From the NCBI GenBank assembly GCA_025765595.1, contig JAIVFH010000229.1, positions 1-44,453 on the forward strand: a stretch of DNA of 44,453 nucleotides. The letters run 5' to 3'. Below the pieces are notes generated by a model. That model saw only the letters and a program-made list of their open reading frames with translations. It searched no databases and had not been told where the DNA came from. Both the position numbers and the translations under genes were made by a program. Origin of the DNA: Obelidium mucronatum. Lineage: Eukaryota; Chytridiomycota; Chytridiomycetes; Chytridiales; Chytriomycetaceae. Numbering within the stretch: the first letter of the stretch is position 1; each line of letters starts with the position of its first letter. This document shows, one piece after another, positions 1 through 9,528 of the stretch.

Positions 1-1409
1 TCTGACATGTACCCGAAAACGAGGTAACCAAACGTCAGAACGCGTTGGGGATAATTGCAAACCAATGAAATGCTTTACGGCGGTTCGAATGCGCTTTTCA
101 AAAGCTGGAAACGGAGTTGGTTTGTATTTGTGTTGTTGTGTTGGAAAAGTATTTCATTTTGGATGAAAGTGCTCAACTCGAGGGGACCTGTATCTCGCGT
201 CCTTAGCCGCTGCACCGACCTTCGACGTAATAAATTAAGCTAATTATAGTAGGGCATATGCCTGAATGCACGCACTGGCTTCCTGAATGATCGGTCCAAA
301 CTGTGACTGGCGAAGGCAAACAACTCGACTTGATTGCGGCGCTATCAGATACAGAGCTCAGCGCATACAGTAATAACTCATATAGAGACTTAAGTACATC
401 AGCCGCGATAGGCCGTCCGTGCATAGGTTTCTCATATTGAACAAAGTCTGAAGTTTGTTTGATGCGCGAGTCATGGACGAGCTGAGGCCTCGTGCCTATT
501 CGAATAGAGTGAGCGCGATAATAGATACCATATAATTCCTGGGCTAGATCATCGGTATTTAGTATGGGCGGCCGCCTTTGTTTACTTGATGGCGGCGACT
601 TAAAGAAAACGAGGCTAATCACGCCCAGATTCAACTAGTCGCGTATCTAACTTTATATTTGAATGAGAATGAATTGCTCGTCGGATTGGTGGTAACACAT
701 CTGGTGAGGATCCATGTGAGCAGAAGTTGACCTAACCATGTCCAACACACCGACCAACTGCGGCCTTATTGATAAATCCACAATCATAATTTCGGTTGAG
801 CTTCTTCACTGCTGCTGCTTGTAATACTTTGTCTTTCATGATCGTCAGTCTTTGAGGTAGTCAGGGCTGAAACACCTTTTAGCGCAACAACCAAGTATCC
901 AAGTCCAGCCATATCAAGACTGAAGTCTTGATCAACTGCAGTAGCTTGAAAGTGGAAGAGGTAAACAAAAAATATCGAAAAAAAAAAAACCTGCGCCACT
1001 CCACCTTAGAAATCAAAACCAAGAACCGAAGGCCCGCATCGAAGAAGGGAACGCAATCGCCTTAGTCAATCAAATCAAACAAAAGTGTCAAAATTCCGAA
1101 GAATGTCAAGCGATGAGACCGTTTTCACAATCTTACAAAGTGTGATTCCGGGCGTTCTGGTCGACGAAGCGGCAAGAATCATCTGGCATCTGGTTTCGTG
1201 TCCATATAATCAGTGAAAGGCATAAGTTTCACACCAGTGGCGAACGTTGGCTTTTCAAGTTTCAATATCAAGAACAAAAGCTGTAACTGAAAATTATAAA
1301 TAAATCTCAAATTTGACAAGCCAGTGACGGCATTTTAATGATGCTTTTTTTAAAAGTTGAATTGATTTCACAAAGAAAGGAAAGTATGTAAGCGGTTAAT
1401 TTACTGAAT
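1..1409. other. Gene-poor left edge, no confident gene
   Basis: I recognise no gene here. The minus strand is open for 143 codons at 203-634, but it opens on TTG, has no ATG before residue 91 and shows no familiar motif. A minus-strand stretch at 784-999 (about 70 codons) ends in a Ser-rich tail and is preceded by a possible acceptor (TTTCAAG), so it could be a terminal exon, but no convincing upstream exon was found. A 37-codon plus-strand frame at 1103-1216 is listed separately. The left edge may cut a gene lying mainly outside the window. Confidence 0.4.
1103..1216 (+). CDS. Short ORF of 37 codons, possible small protein or exon
   Basis: An ATG at 1103 opens 37 codons ending in TGA. The amino-acid pattern looks protein-like, with a hydrophobic/amphipathic middle (TILQSVIPGVLVDEA) and little low complexity. 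I do not recognise a family. It lies alone in a gene-poor stretch about 190 bp from the 3' end of the convergent SLC12 gene. It could equally be a chance frame or one exon of a spliced gene; no strong donor or acceptor near its ends decides this. Confidence 0.15.
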   Translation: MSSDETVFTILQSVIPGVLVDEAARIIWHLVSCPYNQ

Positions 1410-4400
1410 TCAGTAAAAGTCAGAAACCACCTCGTTGCCAGTACCCCTTACAAAAACAACATGTTCCAATCCATCCGCAAAACGCTTCAAAAACTCAATG
1501 TACTCTTCCACATCATTCGTCACCTGTTCCGGACATGGTAAATTACACAACACAAGCTTTGAATCCTTAAGCTTTGATTTAATCAGCGCGTTCAATTTGA
1601 TAGCCAGTCCCAGACGTTGCAAGGACAAATCTTTTGCCAAAGCAACGCAAGACTCGGCCAATGTTTCCGACGACGTTAACTCAACAGGTGAATCCTGTCT
1701 CTTGATTCCACTGAATGGTTGAATGGAATCATCATGTGATTTCAGCGCATCAGACACTTTACACAAGTCCGAAACAGTTCGAAGACTGAAAACAGTAGAC
1801 CGCCTTGGAACTTTACCCTTCTCAACCTCGTTACTACTTGATCTCGTGGTTTTCCCAAACACTTTGTTCAATTCCGGTGACTCATTATCAACACTACTTG
1901 TCCTTGTGCTTCCAAACACCTTGGTCAATCCAGTAACGCCAATCGCGCATTTAGCGACGGCGTCTTGGTGCTCGAGAACCAAAACATCCGCTTCAGCGTG
2001 AATCCCAAGGCCACGCAAGTTGTTTTGGAGTCTTTCCTTCATATCTGAAACGTCATCTGTTGGTTGGGCGATTACAAAGATGCGAAATTTGCAAGACTGC
2101 CATGCGGTATGTTTCATGAGAATGTGAGCGATTAGAGTCAGAATAGCTCCATCCAGCATGACCCAAAATATGTCGATCGTCTTTTGCTTTGATGTGTCGG
2201 TTATTTGTAAGGGTTCGGTTCCAGAGTTTAATCCCTTTACAAGTAGTACAGCCTTATCCAAGACGACTATTCCGCGCAATAAATGTATGAATGAGCGTGT
2301 CATCTTTTGCGGCCATTCCAACATGATAGTATTGGGTCTCAAAGGACCCAAACCAGAACATTGGATCGCTGACAAGACGCCAGAATTGAATGTATCTGCA
2401 AATATAACTTGCAGAAATGCCTTTAAACCATACTTGGAAATCTCCATTTGTAATCCCTGGAGTCGATGAGGAGGCAAAGATTAATCACGTATTTCACTTC
2501 CTTCGTTTGAAAAAAGGAAGAAAACATTTACCTTTCTGATTCCAAGATTCGCTTCATGAGTATCCATAACATCATCCCAATCTTTCTGAACATTCAAAAC
2601 CATACTCAACCCACCGCCCTTCTTCATTTGAGACAAAAACTCCAATTTGTTTGTCTCAGAAACACTCCAAACCCCGTCCTCATCCCTCGATCCATCCACA
2701 ACCGCCAACACATGAGGCCTCCAGTCACAGGTATTGCAGTCACACCCTTTTGCTTCAACTTCCCAGAGGTTTTTCTTGGCGATCTGGAGCAACAAGGCGA
2801 TACCACCTGTATTATTGTTTGACCTTCCGTATTGCGATCTCGCGTCATACGAGGCAACAACCTTCAAGAAAATAAGCATGAGAGCGAAAAAGAGAAGCGT
2901 GAGTTGGACATTGATGAAGAATGCGAAAACCAAGGACACGATGGAGGTTGTAGCGGAAAGAGACCAGTGATGGTATTTCCAGGTAGGTCTCCAGGATGGA
3001 GATTTCATTAATCCCAAAGCGGCTATGGAAGCGTTCAAGAAGACATAAATCATCTGTTTTTTTTGGTTTGATTTTGGTTTTGGGTCAGCCAAGAAAATCT
3101 GTCATAATTAAGGAAGCTCACCAAGTATAGAACTGCAAAAACATGACAAATATGATCGGCATCGCCAACCAGAATAGTAAACTCAATGACAAAGAATCCC
3201 AAAAACCGGCCCTTCCAAGTATTCCACATTCTGTCAACCCGATTCTCTGACGGGACTTTTTTGAACACGCGCAAAATAGGAAGCACGTCATCGTTGGCAA
3301 GAGACTGGAGAAGTTTCATGGCGGATCCCAGACCTTGGATGGCAGACCCAAGACAAATGGCGATGAATCCTGCCAAGGATATCCACTTGATTGGCCATCC
3401 CAGCGCAACTAAAATAGACGACGAGTCTTTGGATATTTCTGGGAGTTGGTTGATTTGGAGTGTGTCTCGATCCATGGCTACTCCAAGCAGGAGAATGAAG
3501 AAAAAGTAAATGAGGGAGGTTGTCACTTGAGCTGCGATTGTGAATCTTGGTATGTCCTTTCGAGGGTTTTTGAGCTCGGCGGAGCGACTGGTTCCAGAGA
3601 GAACACCTTAATCACAAAGTATTTAGAGACAATGATGCAACTACCCATCATCATTACCTGAAACGGCTGGAATAAAAAACCCAAACATTTGAAAAAACAT
3701 TTCTAGAGTCGGGATACTTCCATGTGCCCAGTTGAAATTAAAATTGTCCTGCGCCTTCACAGGTCCCTTTTCAGCCGCATAAATCACCAATCCAACACCA
3801 GCACAGAGCAATCCAACAACTGCGACCACAAAGCAAATAACTGATGCAACCGAAATACTGTGCACCGAAGATCCCGCTACTTTTCTAGAAAATGGCCGAA
3901 GCAGAGCCGCTGTGACCATAAACAGCGTCCCAAAAACCCGTTTCAAATTCTCTTCAGAAACATCAGTCGATATACTCTGAACAGCTTGCAGAGACACCAT
4001 CATTTTTGAAAACGCATTCACCAACACGGCGACTCCCATCAACACACCAAAGTAGAATATACATGAAACGGAGCCGCCGATTACTTTCCCAAGATTCCGA
4101 GATATCATGAAATAGATTCCGCCGTGTTTAGGGGGTTTCGGTTTCTTTGATTTTTTGGTAGTGGTACTTGTACCAGTGGATTCTTGAGATCGACTCCAAA
4201 TTCCGCTTCCAAAGGCGGAGAAACTGAGGGCGGTTGAGAGGGTCAATAAAGTTGCACATGCCGCGACCAGGATAGTTTGGAGTAGACCGAGATCAGCAAT
4301 CATTGTAGGGACGCGTAGTGCGATGGTGGGTGATATGATGGTTTGGAATGTGGGTATATAAATGTGGGTCAATAGCTGCCAATTGGATGTTTTGGTTTGA

Positions 4401-4648
4401 CGCGTCGTGGGTGTTCCCGGTTTACTACTGGGCGCATTACTGCCGCCGCCACCTTCGATATCAGTGAAATCTTCTGGCTTTAGTGAGAGTGGGGCGGGTA
4501 TTGCGGTGATCGAGTCGGAATCTTGTGGGGCTAGTATATGTTTGTGGGTTGCGGCCATGAGCGCGAAAGACACGGGTCGACGCGCCACGGGGGCTGCAAT
4601 TGAAGGCGTGCCATCAAAAAGCTCGAGAGTATTCGCTGTGTATGCCAT
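1410..4648 (-). CDS. SLC12-family cation-chloride cotransporter (VHC1-like)
   Basis: Electroneutral K+/Cl- (or related) symporter of the SLC12 family; the yeast member Vhc1 is vacuolar. The model has four exons: 4648-3658, 3606-3122, 3053-2532 and 2456-1410, with introns of 51, 68 and 75 nt, giving 1014 aa. The N-terminus (about 1-100) is cytosolic and Gly/Ser-rich. It is followed by hydrophobic segments, a charged loop (SKKPKPPKHGG) and, across the first splice junction, the family signature FFIPAVSGVLSGTSRSAEL near residues 322-340, aligned with the SLC12 motif that ends in a Gly-Ser pair and an acidic Leu. Exon 3 continues the membrane domain, including a DARSQYG segment. Exon 4 carries the SLC12 C-terminal domain, beginning GLQMEISKYGLKAFLQ. 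The ATG at 4648 is the only sensible start. The gene lies 102 bp downstream of the UPF0598 gene on the same strand. Human SLC12A9 is the nearest animal type. Substrate specificity is inferred from family. Confidence 0.88.
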
Positions 4649-4750
4649 ATATTAAGAGTATTATAGAAAGAGAATTAATTTATGGGCGGGATTCGAAGAA
4701 TACCTTTCTAAATAAATAAAGATTGACCCCAATTTCGAACCTTGCTTTGT

Positions 4751-5272
4751 TTATTTGCAAAAGGTCAAAGGATATCGTACTCCCTTCCACACTATAGAAT
4801 CCTCTTCCAATTTGTCTGCGAGGTGCATTTGGATCATGGCTGATCGCAACAACCCCAGCCCCGATCCGTCCTTTTGCCATGGAGCCAATACACTGCGAAG
4901 AGTTTCGGGCATTGGATGATATAATCGGCCTGTTTCGTGACTGCAATAAATACGATCGGGATAGAATTTGGTGGTGAGAGATCCAGCCCACCCAAGTTTG
5001 CAGTCCTTGGATCCTTCGTCAAGGAGATGCTGGAACACGATGGGCGAATCTTGACTCACAACCAAGTTTAATTCCTTCCCACAGCGTGATTCGTAGGGAA
5101 AGGTAGGATCGCCATGAGTCGCCAGACTATCTGGTGTTCGTTGCTTCAGATGCGTCAGGAAGAAGTTCAAGAACTTTTGATCTCGATATGCGGTTGCCGG
5201 TGTTCTTATCTTTGCGTCCGCGAGGTAGAGGAAGCCCTGCAGATCGACCTGGTAGCGGTAGATTCTGGACAT
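4751..5272 (-). CDS. UPF0598 family protein (C8orf82-like)
   Basis: Single-exon gene of 173 aa that matches UPF0598, a eukaryotic family of unknown biochemical function (human C8orf82). Family landmarks are visible in order: an N-terminal YRYQVDLQGFLYLAD segment, then QKFLNFFLTHL, FPYESRCGKELNLV, SPIVFQHLL, the characteristic GRLYHPMPE near residues 117-125, GLGLLRSAMIQ and a C-terminal WKGVRYPL. Length is near that of animal members without their targeting peptide. The ATG at 5272 faces the MFSD1 start 37 bp away. The stop codon is embedded in an AATAAA hexamer (AAATAAAC), so the poly(A) signal appears fused to the reading frame. Confidence 0.85.
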   Translation of the reverse strand: MSRIYRYQVDLQGFLYLADAKIRTPATAYRDQKFLNFFLTHLKQRTPDSLATHGDPTFPYESRCGKELNLVVSQDSPIVFQHLLDEGSKDCKLGWAGSLTTKFYPDRIYCSHETGRLYHPMPETLRSVLAPWQKDGSGLGLLRSAMIQMHLADKLEEDSIVWKGVRYPLTFCK

Positions 5273-5309
5273 TGTTTTTTTGACTGAGATCTCTAAACCC
5301 TATTGCGCC
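5273..5309. promoter_or_regulatory. 37-bp divergent intergenic segment, UPF0598 and MFSD1
   Basis: Only 37 bp separate the divergent ATGs at 5272 (minus) and 5310 (plus). The segment holds a T run and no recognisable TATA box. Core promoter elements for at least one gene must overlap the other's transcript or coding region. An ATG at 5280 in the MFSD1 frame would shrink the gap to 7 bp and is considered less likely as the start. Confidence 0.5.
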
Positions 5310-7233
5310 ATGGCCGAACTGCAGCGGCGCGGGTCGCGGACAAACAGCGGCGCGTCGACGGCGTCCGACCCGTGCGGCCACCTCGACATCAGCGACGCGC
5401 TGGCGGCGGCCGGCGACGCAGCGGACGGCGACGCCGCGGATTCGGACTCGGACACGCACAGTCTGGCGCGCCTGGCGCCGCCGCAGACACACGGCGGCGA
5501 CGGCGGCGGCGGCGGCGGCGGCGGCGTGCGCTGGTGGGTGCTGGCGCTGGCGTGCATGGTGAGTCGCCGACGGGTCTTCCTTGTCTTCCTTGTCTCTAAC
5601 CGCAAGCATCAGCTCATGTTCGGCAACTTCTATGCGTACGACTTGCCCGCCGCCCTCAACAAACCGTTGCAGGCGTACTTGAACGCTACAGACGAAACCT
5701 ACCAGTACCAACTCAACCTTCTCTATTCGCTGTACTCGCTGCCAAATATCATCCTGCCGTTCTTTGGCGGCTATCTTGTCGATCGATTTGGAACACGTAG
5801 GCTGATGACGATCCTGTCGACGCTGGTCTGTTTGGGCCAATTGATGTTCACCTTCGGGGTCATCTATCGAAATTACGTGCTGATGCAGTTTGGAAGAGTC
5901 GTTTTCGGTCTTGGAGGAGAAACCTTAAGTGTTGCCGTGAGTGTTTGTTCTTCCTTGTTCTACGCAAGAACCCTGCCAAACTCACTTTCCATTCAACAAA
6001 TCAGCAAACGAGAATAACAACAAAATGGTTTAAAGGGAAAGAGCTTGCATTTGCTCTTGGTGTTAATTTAAGTGTTTCTCGATTGGGAACAGTGTTGACG
6101 GACTTTTTATCTCCCCATCTGGCAATTGGGGGTTCGGTTCCATCTGCTATATGGGCAGGATTCATAACGTGCGTTATTTCGCTTCTATGCGGCGTTGCAT
6201 TAAATGCCGTTGATGAATATGGAACCAACGCAGCACAGGATGCGTTTGCATCAACTTACGAACTCATCGAAAGAAGGCCGCGGCGGCATGCCAAAAAGAG
6301 TTTCGATAATACTAGTAGAAAAAGGAGCCAATCGCGTTCACGTCCATCTCTGTCTCGTATGGAGTCTTCAGCGTCTCAGGAACCCCTCTTCATGTCGCCA
6401 TCTGCATCTGAAAGTCAACAAAATCATATTTCACCTCCTCGATTGAGTTTCAAAGATGTTTTAGACTTTCCTTTGGCATTCTGGCAGATTGTATTGGTCA
6501 TGTGTCTGATGTTTGCAACTGTGATTCCGTTCAACACCATCCATGCAGCTTTCCTGCAGCTAAAATGGTATCACGGAAATCCGAAAAAAGGTTTGCTCGT
6601 TATTTACATTTCTGTCAGATGTTTTTGTGTCAAACTGATTTATGTGATTTTTTTTTTGTAATTAGCTGCACAAGTAATGGCTATTCCCGATATTATCTCG
6701 GCAATACTTGTTCCGTTCGTTGGAACCTTTGTTGATAAGTTTGGTCGTCGTTCCATGGTTCTTCTCGTTTGTGGAGTATCCATGGCAATTGTCCACTTGG
6801 TTCTTGGCTTCGTCAGCGTAGAGATTTTAACCTCCCCTATACCCGCATTGGCCGTTCTGGGATTCAGTTATTCTTTGCTATTGACATTTTGGCCATGTAT
6901 ACCCCTTGTGGTTCCTGAGAAACGAGTGGCCACGGCATTGTAAGTGACTGTGGGCCTTTTTTGCTCCCTCTGTCGCTCTCCTCCTCACAACTCGATTTTT
7001 GCATTTTTTCTAGTGGATTAGCAACATCAGCGCAGAACCTCGCTCTAACGGTATTCCCGCTGATTGTAGCGTGGCTTGTGAACACGGATCCCACGTACCG
7101 GCTGACGGAGTTCTTTTTCTTTTCGGTCAGCGTGTTGGGGTCGCTTGTGTGTGTGTGGATGCACTGGTACGACCGGGTTTATTTAAGCAGCGTGTTGGAC
7201 TTGCCGACTGGCTTCAGTCGGCGGCCTGAATAA
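5310..7233 (+). CDS. MFSD1-like lysosomal major facilitator transporter
   Basis: Major facilitator of the MFSD1 type, known in animals as a lysosomal dipeptide exporter. Five exons (5310-5558, 5613-5936, 6005-6590, 6666-6939, 7014-7233) give 550 aa. A Gly/Asp-rich cytosolic N-terminus (about 1-72) is encoded by a very CG-rich exon. The membrane core starts with FGNFYAYDLPAALNK, and MFS motif A appears as GGYLVDRFGTRR (about 135-146). The next conserved block, FGRVVFGLGGETLSVA, continues across intron 2 into WFKGKELAFALGVNLSVSRLG, a hallmark of MFSD1. A charged Ser-rich loop separates the two halves, and the second half repeats motif A as FVDKFGRRS. All splice phases are consistent. The stop lies inside GAATAAAG, so the AATAAA signal overlaps it, and the sirtuin ATG follows 44 bp later. 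Substrate is inferred from the family. Confidence 0.9.
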
Positions 7234-7277
7234 AGTAAAAAGTCCGAGAAACAAAACAAAACAAACAAAACAAACAA

Positions 7278-9306
7278 ATGGTTGTTGTCGTTGCGACCAG
7301 CGCGCTGCTCGCGCCCGCACCCGCCGCCGCCGAAGACGCTGCCGCCGCCGCGCTCGCGCAGACACACTTCCGCGCCATTGCGGCAGCGCTGCGCAAGGCA
7401 AAGAAGGTTGTCGCCGTGGCGGGCGCCGGCATCTCCGTGGCCGCCGGCATTCCGGTTAGTTCTCTTTCTTCTCTCTTCTATCGTCTCTCTGCTTTCTTAC
7501 GGGACCGTCGCCAGGACTTTCGCTCTGCCGACGGTCTCTACAATCTAGTCAAGAATCGCTATCCACACGCCGTCGTCAAGGGAAAGGACATGTTCGACGC
7601 CGGCCTGTTTAGAGATCCGCTGACGACGTCCATCTTCTACACATTCATCTCAGAACTGAAACTTCTGTCAGACGCGGCTCAACTCACCCAAACACACACA
7701 TTTCTCAAAACTCTGAACGAACGAGGCCAATTACTCAGATGCTATACTCAGGTACAACTCTTGTCTCTTTATTATATGCTTGAGTTTCTCAACTCAATTA
7801 CTACAAAAAAAAGAACATTGACTGCCTGGAATCCCGTCTCAACCTTGCACCCAAAGTCGCAACTCCATCGTCACGCAGCGCTGGCGCATCTTCCTCCTCT
7901 GCGTCATCAACACCACAGAAAAGAGCCCCACCAAAACCTCTACCCACCCTCGTGCACCTACACGGAGCCCTCGACACACTCATATGCACTCTTTGTAAAA
8001 CAACGGTTCCATTCCAATCCACACTAATCGAAACATGCAAGAATGGAACAGCGCCCGCCTGCTCCGCGTGTCTCACATCCAGCGCCATTCGCAGTGCTCA
8101 AGGGAAACGTGCCCTCGCGTGTGGAGTCTTGAGACCTAATATTGTGCTCTATGGAGAACATCATTCGGCGGGGGCGGATATTAGTAAATTTGTGGGTGTT
8201 GATATCAAGAAGAGGCCGGATGTTGTGTTGGTTATGGGGACCAGTTTGAAGGTGGAAGGGGTTCGGACTTTGGTCAAGAATATGGCGAAAGCGTGTCATG
8301 GTCCTGCTTCCTCGTCTTCTGCTAGTGGAGAAACTGTAAATAATAGTAATGGTGGTGGGATTGTAGTGTTGTTGAATAGAACCCGGCTTGGGAAGGAATG
8401 GGATAGTGTGTTTGATTATCAAGTTTTGGGGGATGTGGATGATTGTGTGAATTTGTTGGAAAGCGAAATGGCTAGGTTGGCAGCTCTTGCTCGACCGACT
8501 GGCAGGAAGAGGACGGATCCTGCTGGGTCGTCTGATGGATTGGTGCAAACCAAATTGACGGATATGATGAAGGTTGTGAAAGCAGATCCTGCTGTAGCAT
8601 CGGTCGTTTCTACTGCTGAGGCTGCTGTGCTTGTCAAGAAGGATGTGGATGCACCTGCTCCTGATTCTGAGGGAGATCAAGGTTCGGGGGTTGTTTTGTC
8701 CATCATTTTTCTTCACCAAACACTAAGACGTTATTAGAAAACGGTGATCATGAGGATCTGCAAGCTTCCACTTCCCGTCCTTCTAGAGCCGTTGCAAACA
8801 ACCCATCAAAGAAACCCCTCGCAACAAAAGTTGCCGTGAAGAAGCCGCTGAAACTTGCTCAGCCATCAACTGTGAACAAAGCTCCATCGGCAGCCGCTAT
8901 GACCGGTGCGGGCTCCATTATTCGTCCCAAAACTGTATCCACCACCGCCACAAGCATGAGTAGTAAAACTGCCCTTCCTGTTGCCTCTATATTCTCCAGC
9001 ATGTCTAAACCGTCAACAACTCCTATTAAGAAGAAGTCGTCGAAAGATTCATTGAAATGCACACCACAGAAACCAACTCCAAAATCTCAAGCATTTGATA
9101 CCCCGTCAAAGTACATGCAAGTATTGACGATTGGCGATGATAGCAGTAAAGACGAAGAAGAAGGTCATGTCTTACATTCGCCAGTGAAGGATATGATTAT
9201 CTCCTCTGAACATGTGCGAAGTAGTTCAGTTGTCAGGAAGGAGGGTGAAGGGTCACCGACGAAGAAGGTCAAGCGCAGATCTTTGGACAATGTGCTTGTT
9301 GTTTGA
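7278..9306 (+). CDS. NAD-dependent histone deacetylase, Hst3/Hst4-type sirtuin
   Basis: Sirtuin that removes acyl groups from lysine using NAD+; the fungal Hst3/Hst4 branch acts on H3K56ac in the nucleus. Four exons (7278-7454, 7515-7751, 7814-8681, 8738-9306) encode 616 aa. Visible motifs are GAGIS at 49-53 with PDFRS formed exactly across intron 1, YTQNID formed across intron 2 (135-141), catalytic His188 in VHLHG, zinc cysteines 196/199 and 221/224, GVLRPNIVLYGE, and MGTSLKVEGV for NAD binding. A Ser/Pro-rich insertion separates NID from HLHG. The C-terminal third is a Lys/Ser-rich, probably disordered tail ending in a KKVKRRS basic cluster (possible NLS). Exon 1 is very CG-rich and Ala-rich. 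Intron 3 uses a weak donor (GTTCGG), so its placement is the least certain part. It lies 44 bp after MFSD1. Confidence 0.9.
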
Positions 9307-9528
9307 ATGTGAGAAAATATTGGGGTTGTTTTAGTTCATTTTTTTTTAATAGTTGTTAGTCTCGCGTTTTTTTATTCGTTCTTGGAGGTTTTGTTGGTGG
9401 AGTTAAAAATACAACATTGCCACGCAGCTGCGTTCAATATTATTGTATTCAGCTCAAGTATTGATTGATAACTGATGGATTTATTTCAAAAGCCAAGCGA
9501 AACCTCAAACAATACAAGAAATCATTAA

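Noticed and set aside
203..634. 143-codon open frame on the minus strand
   Set aside because: It opens on TTG, has no ATG before residue 91 and shows no recognisable motif or splice context; kept only as a note in the left-edge description.
5280..5309. Upstream ATG at 5280 as the MFSD1 start
   Set aside because: It would leave 7 bp between divergent start codons and adds ten residues without family support; 5310 has the better context (GCCATGG).
5127..5840. 237-codon minus-strand frame antisense to MFSD1
   Set aside because: Arg/Ala/His-rich composition artefact of the CG-rich exon; the sense frames match UPF0598 and MFSD1.
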